This document shows positions 1 through 6,715 of a stretch of DNA of 8,039 bases, piece by piece. This DNA is from Bacteroidota bacterium (GTDB lineage Bacteria > Bacteroidota > Bacteroidia > Bacteroidales > P3). Within the stretch, counting starts at the first letter, position 1. Each line of letters begins with the position of its first letter. The position numbers and the translations under genes were made by a program. The stretch is from positions 1 to 8,039 of the forward strand of contig JAEZKK010000025.1 in NCBI GenBank assembly GCA_023415495.1, read 5' to 3'. The notes under the pieces are model-generated. The model saw only the letters and a list, made by a program, of their open reading frames with translations, made no database searches and was not told the origin of the DNA.

Positions 1-378
1 TTGCGAACCTTCTTTTAAGTATTTAGGTAAATCTAATGGGAGACCTGCTCCTGAGAAAATTATATCTACCCCCTCACTTATTGAAGTCTCTACCATATCG
101 GAATAATTCGAGAGTGCAACCATAATATTTACACCAATTACTCCATCTGTTTTTTGTTTTGCAAGTCTAATTTCCTCTTTTAGACCTAATATACTTGCTT
201 GAAGATAATCATCTGATAAATTTTTATAACACAGACCTAAGCCTGCTGCACTTATAACTCCGATTCCGCCTTCGTTAGCTACTGCTGATGCAAGCCCCGA
301 TAACGAAACTCCAACTCCCATTCCCCCTTGAATAATAGGGACCTTTGCAATTAAATTGCCTATATTAAGATTTCTCAT
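1..378 (-). CDS. Nitronate monooxygenase / FabK-like FMN oxidoreductase, N-terminal part (3' end outside window)
   Basis: I translated the complement from the ATG at 376-378; it stays open for 126 codons to the window edge, so the C-terminal part is missing. The start reads MRNLNIGNLIAKVPIIQGGM. The 'P-I-I-Q-G-G-M-G' strand at about residues 14-21, 'NEGGIGVIS' at about 40-48, 'GVNIM' near 82-86 and 'FSGAGLP' near 108-114 follow the order seen in the nitronate monooxygenase (2-nitropropane dioxygenase) family of FMN-binding TIM barrels, which also includes the enoyl-ACP reductase FabK. Family members oxidise alkyl nitronates or reduce enoyl-ACP; the two activities cannot be separated from this fragment because the catalytic histidine region lies beyond the edge. 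It is a soluble cytoplasmic enzyme by family. It is transcribed divergently from comF, with a good -7 element 19 bases before the ATG. The start is supported by the family-typical short lead before the first beta strand. Confidence 0.88.
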   Translation of the reverse strand, partial: MRNLNIGNLIAKVPIIQGGMGVGVSLSGLASAVANEGGIGVISAAGLGLCYKNLSDDYLQASILGLKEEIRLAKQKTDGVIGVNIMVALSNYSDMVETSISEGVDIIFSGAGLPLDLPKYLKEGSQ

Positions 379-388
379 TTAAAATATT

Positions 389-404
389 TATATTTGCAAA
401 GATA
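389..404. promoter_or_regulatory. Overlapping divergent -7 elements (near-palindrome)
   Basis: The 16 bases TATATTTGCAAAGATA contain TATATTTG (389-396) on the plus strand and TATCTTTG (397-404) on the minus strand. Both match the Bacteroidota primary-sigma -7 consensus TAnnTTTG. The two abut back to back, so they would serve comF (GTG at 428) and the nitronate monooxygenase gene (ATG at 378) with leaders of roughly 25 and 12 bases. Neither has a TTG at the expected -33 distance, so strength and actual use are uncertain. Confidence 0.5.
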
Positions 405-427
405 ATCTATTAATTTCTAATAGCCTT

Positions 428-1201
428 GTGATTAACATTTTTTCTTATATACTTGACACCTTAATACCCAGATATTGTTATTCATGCAATAATGTTTTAA
501 TTAGCGGAGAAAAGATAATTTGTTTGGATTGTTATAGTGAAATAGAGCTAAATATCAGCTATTTTGCAAGTAAAAACCATTTAGCAGAGAAGTATTCTAT
601 AAATAACACAGAGCATGAATTAGCACTATTTTCATATTCAAAAGGTGAGCCAATAAGTATGATAATTCCAAAATTCAAGTATAATGAGAATATCATCCTT
701 GGCAAATTCATAATTAATCTGTTTGAAAACAAATTAAATAAGATAGAATGGTTTAAGGAAATTGACTATATAATTCCCCTACCCTTACATTGGTTAAAAA
801 AGACAAAGAGAGGGTTTAATCAATCGGAAATAATAAGTGATTTATTAGGTAAAAAACTTGGCATACCAGTAAAGAAAAATATTATGATAAGATATAAATA
901 TACTAAAAGCCAAGCTAAAACTCCTTATAAAAAGAAGAAAGAAAAATTTCAGACCAAGGAATCAAATTCATTTAAGGTTATTAGACCAAAAGCATTAAAA
1001 AACAAACATATACTAATAGTAGATGATATAATAACGACAGGTTACACAATAAATAATTGTATTAACTCAACCTTAGGAATAAAGAATTTAAAAATTTCAC
1101 TCTTCTTTTTTGCAGCAACAAAAGAAAGATTAGACTCAGACTCTCTTATATTTGCCAACAGTATATACGAACCTAAAAATAATAAGGAAATTATACCATA
1201 A
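428..1201 (+). CDS. comF: ComF-family phosphoribosyltransferase-like protein
   Basis: The 257-residue protein has the full ComF architecture. An N-terminal zinc ribbon has Cys17-x2-Cys20 and Cys32-x2-Cys35. 'IIPLPLHWLKKTKRGFNQSE' at 115-134 is the family's central signature, followed by the 'TKSQAKTPY..KKEKF' segment near 159-174. The PRPP-binding loop 'ILIVDDIITTG' is at 195-205. ComF proteins act in DNA uptake during natural transformation in some bacteria, but the family is widespread and its role in Bacteroidota is not settled. The start is GTG: an in-frame TAA at 380-382 blocks extension, no ATG lies before residue 78, and only this start preserves the zinc ribbon. The protein runs about 20 residues past the usual end of the fold, and this tail lies in the 66-bp convergent overlap with the glycosyltransferase gene. 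There is no visible signal peptide, in line with a cytoplasmic protein. Confidence 0.93.
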   Translation: MINIFSYILDTLIPRYCYSCNNVLISGEKIICLDCYSEIELNISYFASKNHLAEKYSINNTEHELALFSYSKGEPISMIIPKFKYNENIILGKFIINLFENKLNKIEWFKEIDYIIPLPLHWLKKTKRGFNQSEIISDLLGKKLGIPVKKNIMIRYKYTKSQAKTPYKKKKEKFQTKESNSFKVIRPKALKNKHILIVDDIITTGYTINNCINSTLGIKNLKISLFFFAATKERLDSDSLIFANSIYEPKNNKEIIP

Positions 1202-1885
1202 ACTTGGAATCAGTCCGAAATATTCTTTCATAATCAAAAACCTTTCCTTATTAGCCTTAAAATAATTATCGCTGGATAATCCTCCACTTAGAAAAGAAGA
1301 AATATATCTTCTTGTACCACATTTATCTTTTGATCTTTTCAAAGACTCCAATACCCAAGCATAGTCGGCAGCAATCTTATATCTTGTATCAAAATTTGGG
1401 GCAATACTCCTTTTTACTAAAATAGATTGATGACAAATCAACATACCCCATTTGAAATCCCTCCAATCAGTATCAATGTTTGGTTTTAATCTCCTACTCC
1501 CAATACGATTACCCTTTTCGTCAACAATCAAAGTCTGACCAAAATACACATCTCTATAATGAGTTTCCTTTGAGAAGAAATAATTCAGAATTTCAGAATC
1601 ATTTATCATATCCCCAGCATTTAGAAACCAGAGATAATCGCCAGTGGCAAGTTCTAAGCCCTTATTCATAGCAAAATACAAACCCTCATCCTTTTCACTA
1701 ATGGATTTTGTAACGATATCAGAATACTTATCAACAATTTTTAAAGTATCATCGCTCGAAGCTCCATCTACAATAATACATTCAATATTATCATAATTCT
1801 GTCTTCTAATGCTTTCAAGTGTCCTTTCTAAGACTTTCTCAGCATTGAAAGTAACTGTAATAATTGAAACTCTTGGGTTAATCAT
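1136..1885 (-). CDS. Family-2 glycosyltransferase (GT-A fold, WcaA-like)
   Basis: The 249-residue protein begins with the GT2 nucleotide-binding strand 'VSIITVTFNAEKVLERTLES' (6-25). 'IECIIVDGASSDDT' (34-47) carries the conserved Asp40. 'EKDEGLYFAMNKGLELATGD' (64-83) and 'LWFLNAGD' (85-92), the counterpart of the DxD metal site, follow. A later 'CHQSILVKRS' segment and 'AADYAWVLE' match the acceptor-side half of this subfamily. Such enzymes transfer a sugar from a nucleotide-sugar donor during capsule, O-antigen or exopolysaccharide synthesis at the inner face of the cytoplasmic membrane. The donor and acceptor cannot be predicted. The length is normal for the family and there is no transmembrane loop domain, only a hydrophobic C-terminal tail. 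It starts 11 bp after the stop of the DNRLRE secreted protein gene, so the two are probably co-transcribed. Its last 21 codons overlap the end of comF on the other strand. Confidence 0.93.
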   Translation of the reverse strand: MINPRVSIITVTFNAEKVLERTLESIRRQNYDNIECIIVDGASSDDTLKIVDKYSDIVTKSISEKDEGLYFAMNKGLELATGDYLWFLNAGDMINDSEILNYFFSKETHYRDVYFGQTLIVDEKGNRIGSRRLKPNIDTDWRDFKWGMLICHQSILVKRSIAPNFDTRYKIAADYAWVLESLKRSKDKCGTRRYISSFLSGGLSSDNYFKANKERFLIMKEYFGLIPSLWYNFLIIFRFVYTVGKYKRV

Positions 1886-1896
1886 GACTGCATATA

Positions 1897-3156
1897 TTAT
1901 TTTTTGATTATTATCTTTGTTTCATTTATGTTTTTACCAATAATCTTTAATATATACTTACCACTGACTAGTGAATTTCCACTAATCTCAATCCTATTTT
2001 CTCCTTTAATTACTGATTTTTTATATGATTCTAATTCTCTTCCATTCAAATCGATAATAGAAATCTTAATATCCTGAGTTTTTGTTGCAATTAATTTTAA
2101 AATCCAATTATTATTAGTTGGATTTGGAAAAACAATTGAATTTAAATCATTTAGTTGTTTTTCAATTTCATTTAGTTTAAAATCATTTATACTTGAATCA
2201 ATTTCCTCAACAGGTTTTCTATCAATTATATTTGTATCTGAGTTAATACAAATATCTACACATTTCTTAATTCTATTTTCTGTTGCAGAGCCAATATAAC
2301 ACACCTTATAACTACCTGGATTAAATTTATAATTAAAACTACTACTATCAGAAACCATTACTCCATTAATAGTCCAACGATTATAACTCCCATTATTTCT
2401 AACTTTAAAAGTATAATCATTAGGAAAATCAATATTTTCAACACTATACGAAACCTTAATTTCAGGGATATAATAAGTAATAATTAGTTCAGGCCATAGA
2501 TCTTGGTTAGGATTATCACTTGAAGCAAAAGCCAAATTTCTATAAATTGAGATTTCATTATTCAATTTGAACATAAAACCATAGTTACTTGAAGGATTAG
2601 CAACCATATCCTGAATCATAGTCTTTAATGTATCAGAATTAATAGTATAATCCCAATTAAATTGAGAGTTTGAAGCAGGAATAAGTACAAAATTAGCAGT
2701 ATCAAAAGTCGGTTGAGTATTCCAAGTAACGCTATCCTCCAACCAAGGAGAAGTAACCCTATGCATACTTGATGAATTATCTAAAAAATTCGAAGGTTTT
2801 CCAGGAAAAGTAGTATTTTGAACATTATTAACTCCATATAATTTAAATTCTACATTAGTAATAATAGCAGTTTGAGGGATATTACTTAATTCAGAAAATT
2901 TAATTAGAGTTCTTGTTGTTCCTTTATCACATCCAACAGAACCAAAAGTCCACATTGATGTTAATATAGTTTTTTCTTTTCCAAAATTCAAATAAGCAAA
3001 GGTTGCACTAAACCCATTAGGCAAACAATTATTTGCCAGTTTACTTATATGAGCATCAATTCCATTTATTGAATCAGGCTTTAATACAAGAGTGGTTTGC
3101 CCAAAACTTGTATTATATAATATAATTGAAATAAAAAGATATAAAAAACGTTTCAT
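1897..3156 (-). CDS. Secreted DNRLRE-domain protein with T9SS type A sorting domain
   Basis: The 419-residue protein starts with a Sec signal peptide (Lys-Arg, then a hydrophobic stretch, likely cut after Gly19, leaving Gln20). Residues about 20-230 form a DNRLRE-type beta domain: 'LKPDSINGIDAHI' at 25-37, 'TRTLIKFSEL' at 81-90, the signature 'SPWLEDSVTWNTQPTFD' at 136-152, and the closing 'WPELIITYY' at 221-229. In this family such domains are found in cell-surface and carbohydrate-associated proteins and are thought to be structural or glycan-binding. Residues about 232-304 look like a PKD/Ig-like module ('RWTINGVMV', 'NPGSYKVCY'). A charged linker (305-340) follows. The T9SS type A C-terminal sorting domain occupies 341-419 ('VFPNPTNN', 'IIDLNGRELES', 'VSGKYILKI', ending 'IIIKK'). 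The product is predicted to cross the outer membrane by T9SS and be released or anchored on the cell surface. It has its own promoter, sits between glycan genes, and its binding target is unknown. Confidence 0.9.
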   Translation of the reverse strand: MKRFLYLFISIILYNTSFGQTTLVLKPDSINGIDAHISKLANNCLPNGFSATFAYLNFGKEKTILTSMWTFGSVGCDKGTTRTLIKFSELSNIPQTAIITNVEFKLYGVNNVQNTTFPGKPSNFLDNSSSMHRVTSPWLEDSVTWNTQPTFDTANFVLIPASNSQFNWDYTINSDTLKTMIQDMVANPSSNYGFMFKLNNEISIYRNLAFASSDNPNQDLWPELIITYYIPEIKVSYSVENIDFPNDYTFKVRNNGSYNRWTINGVMVSDSSSFNYKFNPGSYKVCYIGSATENRIKKCVDICINSDTNIIDRKPVEEIDSSINDFKLNEIEKQLNDLNSIVFPNPTNNNWILKLIATKTQDIKISIIDLNGRELESYKKSVIKGENRIEISGNSLVSGKYILKIIGKNINETKIIIKK

Positions 3157-3180
3157 TTTAATTCAGTTAAAAGTTCGGTG

Positions 3181-3210
3181 CAAAATTAATAAATAATTTG
3201 AATTAAACAA
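3181..3210 (-). promoter_or_regulatory. Bacteroidota-type promoter for the DNRLRE protein/GT2 unit
   Basis: On the minus strand TTG (3208-3210) is followed after exactly 19 bases by TAATTTTG (3181-3188), matching the Bacteroidota -33 (TTG) and -7 (TAnnTTTG) consensus with normal spacing. Transcription would start near 3175, about 18-20 bases before the ATG at 3156. This is the best-formed promoter in the window. It suggests the two downstream genes can be expressed apart from the glycan operon upstream. The leader has no Shine-Dalgarno sequence; the start context is A-rich (TTAAAATGAAA). Confidence 0.65.
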
Positions 3211-3215
3211 TATAA

Positions 3216-3231
3216 AAATAAAAAATTATTT
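3216..3231 (-). terminator. Possible weak AT-only hairpin after the DUF5672 gene
   Basis: The minus strand reads AAATAA-TTTT-TTATTT, a perfect 6-bp A/T stem with a 4-base loop, followed by further T-rich sequence. It lies 14 bases past the DUF5672 stop codon and immediately before the -33 element of the next promoter, which is where a terminator would be expected. An A/T-only stem is thermodynamically weak and can arise by chance in such AT-rich DNA. Confidence 0.25.
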
Positions 3232-3244
3232 CGATTTAAGTCAT

Positions 3245-4033
3245 TCATTTAATGAATCTATTCCAAAACTTGTCAAATTCATTCTTCTCGAAAGCATGGC
3301 AGGCAAAGGGAAGAGCCATATTATTTAGCTTAAATAAATAAGAAGGAGATTTTTCAAATGCAAAAGAATATGCTAAATTAATATCAGGAATCTTCATTCC
3401 TTTATTAAGGTAATCGGATAAATAGATTAGAAAATAATCCTCATTAATCTTATATTTAAAGAAAAGAGTACATATAAATGAAATTATTAAATTCTTATAG
3501 ATTGGAGTATTGAAACTCTTAAAATAATCAAAATAGAATTTATAATTAAGTCTATAATTCTCTTTTTTAGTTATCTCAATAAACTTCTGAATCTTTCTTA
3601 GAGATAACCCCCCGTTTCCTACCTTCCAGAGCCTTTTTCCCTCCTCAAAGCTCTTATACTCTTCGAACCATGGTGGTCCTATATAATCGTAATTCAATCC
3701 TGTCCAATAATCCAATTCATCTCTAAACACATAAGCATCTAACTGGTAAATAAGCATATAATCATAGTCTTTGAATCTTAAATAAAATTCCTGACTCATC
3801 ATTAGCTTATTATACCCCCTTAAAGAAGAGAAATAAGATTTATCAAAATAAGAATACTCTATTTCCTTTCCCAGATTCTTTGATATTTCTTTATAAATGC
3901 TTAGGTCTAATTCTTGGAATGTTACTATATAAATATCATAGTTGCTTAGGGTTTTTAAACATTTTTCAAAGGATAAAACCTCAAATTTTGATAATTGCGA
4001 TTTATAAACAGGAATTAGAACTGAGGTTTTCAT
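3245..4033 (-). CDS. DUF5672 family protein, putative glycosyltransferase
   Basis: The 262-residue protein shows the DUF5672 hallmarks in order. 'SVLIPVYK' (4-11) is the N-terminal strand. 'MLIYQLDAYVFRDELDYW' (93-110) contains a 'Q-L-D-A' that resembles a GT-A metal-binding acidic site. Then come 'YDYIGPPWF' (115-123), the glycine-rich 'VGNGGLSLRK' (138-147), and a C-terminal 'LPFACHAFEK' stretch with the conserved His. The family is found in polysaccharide gene clusters and is regarded as glycosyltransferase-like, but no substrate is established, so the activity here is inferred. There is no signal peptide; one hydrophobic patch near 'NLIISFICTLFF' is probably buried rather than a membrane anchor. 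Its ATG overlaps the TGA of the upstream methyltransferase (ATGA), indicating translational coupling. It is the last gene of the four-gene glycan operon. Confidence 0.85.
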   Translation of the reverse strand: MKTSVLIPVYKSQLSKFEVLSFEKCLKTLSNYDIYIVTFQELDLSIYKEISKNLGKEIEYSYFDKSYFSSLRGYNKLMMSQEFYLRFKDYDYMLIYQLDAYVFRDELDYWTGLNYDYIGPPWFEEYKSFEEGKRLWKVGNGGLSLRKIQKFIEITKKENYRLNYKFYFDYFKSFNTPIYKNLIISFICTLFFKYKINEDYFLIYLSDYLNKGMKIPDINLAYSFAFEKSPSYLFKLNNMALPFACHAFEKNEFDKFWNRFIK

Positions 4034-4827
4034 TTCTTAAACTTCTTATTTGGAAACAAAAGAGAATAGAAGAAATAAGCAAAATCGTCTAAAACTAATT
4101 TAGTAAATTGGATGATATGTGGCATTCTTTTCATTCTCTTGGTCTTAAATCCAATCTCCTGCCTTTTCCACCTTGTAAAAAACTGATAAGTAAAGGCATC
4201 CTTTCTTAAAATCACAAAAATTGCAATTAGTGGGTGTTTAATAATAAATTTCTTTAACTCAGTACAACCAGGAGATTTAAATTTAGGGTCTCCCTCAACT
4301 AATTTCATTCCTAAATTTGAAAGCATTGCATTGAAAGTTTTCCAGGTAAAGAAATGAATATGAGTATCGTCAAGTAAACCTAATTTCCCATAATTAAAAT
4401 CTCCATCATAAAGACTAAACACAACAGCAGAATGAGAAACATTAGGGATGGATAAAAGCAATTCCCCTTCGTGTTTTAGAAACTCCATAGCCTTAGAAAG
4501 TGTATGCTCAGGATTACGAAGATGCTCTAATACATCGCTTAAAATAATATAATCAAACTCTCCCTCAACCTCTCTGCACCAATTATCCTCATCTAAATTT
4601 CCAATTATTGTTTTTTCAGAAAACTCCTTTGTGTGCTTAGCCATTTCTGGGTCTAATTCAACACAGGTTACAGTACAAGAAAGATTATTTTTCAAATACT
4701 TAGTAATATAACCACTTGCAGAACCCAATTCTAAAACCCTTGAATTAGGCTTAATCCACTTTAATAATTTATGTTGATTCTTTGAGCTTATCTCAAATTT
4801 CTCACCTCCATATTTAAAATCTTCCAT
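4030..4827 (-). CDS. Class I SAM-dependent methyltransferase (Methyltransferase_23-like)
   Basis: The 265-residue protein has a complete Rossmann methyltransferase core. Motif I 'RVLELGSASGYIT' (30-42) is the SAM glycine loop. The acidic residue ending strand 2 is in 'CVELDPEMA' (55-63), where Glu57 should bind the ribose of SAM. 'EFDYIILSDVLEHLRNP' (90-106) is motif IV with the 'D-V-L-E-H' signature typical of this group. 'LLLSIPNVSH' (123-132) and 'GLLDDTHIHFFTWKTF' (150-165) follow. The C-terminal 80 residues are basic and aromatic-rich and may dock the substrate or the membrane. Enzymes of this type in polysaccharide loci often O-methylate sugars or cap glycan chains, but the acceptor here cannot be named. 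The gene starts 3 bp after the HlpA-like glycosyltransferase stop and overlaps DUF5672 by 4 bp. The start is supported by this packing. Confidence 0.9.
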   Translation of the reverse strand: MEDFKYGGEKFEISSKNQHKLLKWIKPNSRVLELGSASGYITKYLKNNLSCTVTCVELDPEMAKHTKEFSEKTIIGNLDEDNWCREVEGEFDYIILSDVLEHLRNPEHTLSKAMEFLKHEGELLLSIPNVSHSAVVFSLYDGDFNYGKLGLLDDTHIHFFTWKTFNAMLSNLGMKLVEGDPKFKSPGCTELKKFIIKHPLIAIFVILRKDAFTYQFFTRWKRQEIGFKTKRMKRMPHIIQFTKLVLDDFAYFFYSLLFPNKKFKK

Positions 4828-4830
4828 ATT

Positions 4831-5742
4831 CTAATAATTTACTGTACGTTTAAATTTTCTGTAAAGAATTTGAAGAATGTTTTTCTTGTAAAACTCATTA
4901 TATGTATACTTGTCAGCAAAAGTATTAATCTCTATTTTCTCTGGATGTGTAAGTGGTAGAATAGGTTGTGTTGGCAAATTCGAAAGTGGATTTTTCTTGT
5001 CTTTTGTGTGAGTAGAACTTTCACCAAACCCAATATTTGAAATTAAATTTGAGTTTGGGATAATATTTACCCCCCTATTTTTCCAAATACTAAAACTAAA
5101 CTGATAATCCCATGTATCTATCCTATTCTTTTTCAAAAGCTCATACTTATCCAACCAAATCTCCCTCTCTTTTGCAGAAAAGCCATAGCTTTTCATCGCA
5201 ATAACAAAATCATTCTTATTGATATTGGACATTGAAAAATCGTATTCTCTCCAAACCCTTGACCATGAAGCCCAACCCCAAATATGAGAATAAGCAGAAA
5301 AATAATATGAAGCATCTCCCCTTGTGTTCCCCTTTTGGAAATTATCCCCAGTAATTAACTTAATTGAATCATTATCCTTGTATTTTTCGAGCAATTGCTG
5401 ACAATAACCAAAGAAATCCTCATGTGGCAAACAATCATCTTCAAGTATTATCCCCATTTCCTCATTTTCAAAAAACCAATTTATAGCACCACTAACAGCC
5501 CTTCCACAACCCAAATTTTCATCTCTAAACAAAGTTTTTAAATCACAAGACCAATCTATTTTATTAATTATCTCCCTTGTCTTTTTGCAATTCTCAATAT
5601 CATTAGAATTATTTTTCCTAGGACCATCAGCAGCAATATATAGTTTCTTAGGCTTTTGTTTTCTAATCTCTTCAAAAACCCTAAGACTTGTATCTAATCG
5701 ATTGAAAATAATGAATAAAATTGGGGTTGAAAAACCTTCCAT
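4831..5742 (-). CDS. Nucleotide-diphospho-sugar transferase-like protein (HlpA-like glycosyltransferase)
   Basis: The 303-residue protein opens with 'STPILFIIFNRLDTSLRVFE' (5-24), then 'KKLYIAADGPR' (32-42), 'RDENLGCGRAVSGAINWFF' (73-91) and 'GIILEDDCLPHEDFF' (97-111). The Glu-Asp-Asp at 101-103 is the expected metal/nucleotide-sugar site of a GT-A fold, resembling the GNT-I type. 'HIWGWASWSRVW' (153-164) is the other strongly conserved block of this family. The family is often labelled hemolytic protein HlpA-like, a name with little functional meaning; the conserved features point to a glycosyltransferase using a nucleotide-sugar donor. UDP-xylose from the adjacent decarboxylase is a possible donor, but this is inference. 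The usual 'FNRP' reads 'FNRL' here. The gene starts 7 bp after the decarboxylase stop and ends 3 bp before the methyltransferase. No Shine-Dalgarno sequence is seen. Confidence 0.87.
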   Translation of the reverse strand: MEGFSTPILFIIFNRLDTSLRVFEEIRKQKPKKLYIAADGPRKNNSNDIENCKKTREIINKIDWSCDLKTLFRDENLGCGRAVSGAINWFFENEEMGIILEDDCLPHEDFFGYCQQLLEKYKDNDSIKLITGDNFQKGNTRGDASYYFSAYSHIWGWASWSRVWREYDFSMSNINKNDFVIAMKSYGFSAKEREIWLDKYELLKKNRIDTWDYQFSFSIWKNRGVNIIPNSNLISNIGFGESSTHTKDKKNPLSNLPTQPILPLTHPEKIEINTFADKYTYNEFYKKNILQILYRKFKRTVNY

Positions 5743-5749
5743 ACTTGGT

Positions 5750-6688
5750 TTATTTTCTTAGTTCATTATCAAAATACTCAATAGTTTTTACCAGCCCTTC
5801 ATTTAGCTGAACCATAGGGCTCCACCCAAGCTTTTCCTTAGCAAGTGATATATTAGGTTGTCTTTGCATTGGATCGTCAGATGGAAGAGGAATAAAGCTA
5901 ATCTTACTCTTTGAACCAGTAAGCTCGATAACCTTGGTAGCAAGCTCTAAAATAGTAAATTCATTAGGATTCCCAATATTTACCGGACCTGTAAATCCTT
6001 TTTCGCTTTCCATCATCTTCTTCATACCACTAAGCAAATCATCCACATATTGAAAACTCCTTGTTTGAGAACCATCACCTGCAACAGTAATATCCTGTCC
6101 TTTAAGAGCCTGAACAATAAAATTACTTACAACCCTACCATCATTAGGGTGCATCTTAGGACCATAGGTATTAAATATTCTAATTATCTTTATGTCAACA
6201 TTATTTTGTTTATTATAATTCACAAAAAGAGTCTCAGCACAACGCTTACCCTCATCGTAGCAACTCCTTTCTCCAATTGGGTTTACATTTCCCCAATATG
6301 ACTCAACCTGAGGGTGAATAATTGGATCACCATATACCTCAGAAGTAGAGGCTTGCAATATCCTTGCATTAATTCTCTTTGCTAAACCCAACATATTCAA
6401 TGCACCTAATACAGATGTTTTTACCGTTTTTATAGGGTTATATTGGTAGTGGATTGGCGAAGCAGGACAAGCAAGATTATATATCTCATCGCACTCAATA
6501 AAAAAAGGAGAACAAATATCGTGGCGAATCAATTCGAAATATGGATTATCCAAAAGATGGACTATATTTTTCTTATTTCCAGTAAAATAATTATCCAAAC
6601 AAATTACCTCATTACCCTCATTAAGCAATAGTTCACAAAGATGGGAGCCAATAAAACCAGCACCTCCTGTTACAAGTATTTTTTTCAT
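5750..6688 (-). CDS. uxs: UDP-glucuronate decarboxylase (UDP-xylose synthase), extended SDR family
   Basis: The 312-residue protein is a full-length extended short-chain dehydrogenase/reductase. The NAD-binding 'TGGAGFIGSHL' is at 7-17 and the acidic end of strand 2 is in 'CLDNYFTG' (30-37). 'ACPASPIHYQYNPIKTVKTS' (73-92), 'QASTSEVYGDP' (112-122) with Glu117, 'YWGNVNPIGERSCYDEGKR' (131-149) with the Tyr144/Lys148 catalytic pair, 'GRVVSNFIVQAL' (184-195) with Arg185, and 'GDGSQTRSFQYVDD' (204-217) with Arg210 follow. The 'P-A-S-P-x-H-Y-Q' and 'S-E-V-Y-G-D-P' blocks distinguish UDP-xylose synthases from dTDP-glucose 4,6-dehydratases. The reaction is NAD-assisted decarboxylation of UDP-glucuronate to UDP-xylose (EC 4.1.1.35) in the cytoplasm. 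No membrane anchor is present, as in other bacterial soluble forms. It is the first gene of the glycan operon and would supply the nucleotide sugar. No UDP-glucose dehydrogenase is in the window. Confidence 0.93.
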   Translation of the reverse strand: MKKILVTGGAGFIGSHLCELLLNEGNEVICLDNYFTGNKKNIVHLLDNPYFELIRHDICSPFFIECDEIYNLACPASPIHYQYNPIKTVKTSVLGALNMLGLAKRINARILQASTSEVYGDPIIHPQVESYWGNVNPIGERSCYDEGKRCAETLFVNYNKQNNVDIKIIRIFNTYGPKMHPNDGRVVSNFIVQALKGQDITVAGDGSQTRSFQYVDDLLSGMKKMMESEKGFTGPVNIGNPNEFTILELATKVIELTGSKSKISFIPLPSDDPMQRQPNISLAKEKLGWSPMVQLNEGLVKTIEYFDNELRK

Positions 6689-6707
6689 TTTAATATCTAA
6701 TTTGCTA

Positions 6708-6715
6708 CAAAAATA
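6708..6715 (-). promoter_or_regulatory. Candidate -7 element upstream of the UDP-xylose synthase operon
   Basis: The minus strand has TATTTTTG, which fits TAnnTTTG, 19 bases before the ATG at 6688; the same placement is seen for the nitronate monooxygenase gene. No TTG occurs at the expected -33 distance, and the site sits inside a 50-bp gap after the T9SS type B gene. Read-through from that gene is an alternative. Confidence 0.35.

Noticed and set aside
1202..1300. A rho-independent terminator downstream of comF on the plus strand
   Set aside because: I found no stem-loop with a following T-run; the region is coding on the minus strand.
1480..1671. A 63-codon open frame on the plus strand inside the family-2 glycosyltransferase gene
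   Set aside because: It is antisense to a gene with clear conserved motifs, resembles no known family, and has no promoter or ribosome-binding context.
3880..4092. A 70-codon plus-strand open frame across the DUF5672/methyltransferase junction
   Set aside because: It is a shadow of two well-supported minus-strand genes; its composition is what reverse-strand reading of AT-rich coding DNA gives.
6050..6631. Two plus-strand open frames (83 and 62 codons) inside the UDP-xylose synthase gene
   Set aside because: Both are antisense to an intact, strongly conserved enzyme and have no family resemblance.
5750..6688. dTDP-glucose 4,6-dehydratase or UDP-glucose 4-epimerase as the identity of the SDR enzyme
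   Set aside because: The P-A-S-P-x-H-Y-Q, S-T-S-E-V-Y-G-D-P and R-S-C-Y-D-E-G-K-R blocks are those of UDP-glucuronate decarboxylase; the dehydratase would show a T-D-E motif at the catalytic site.
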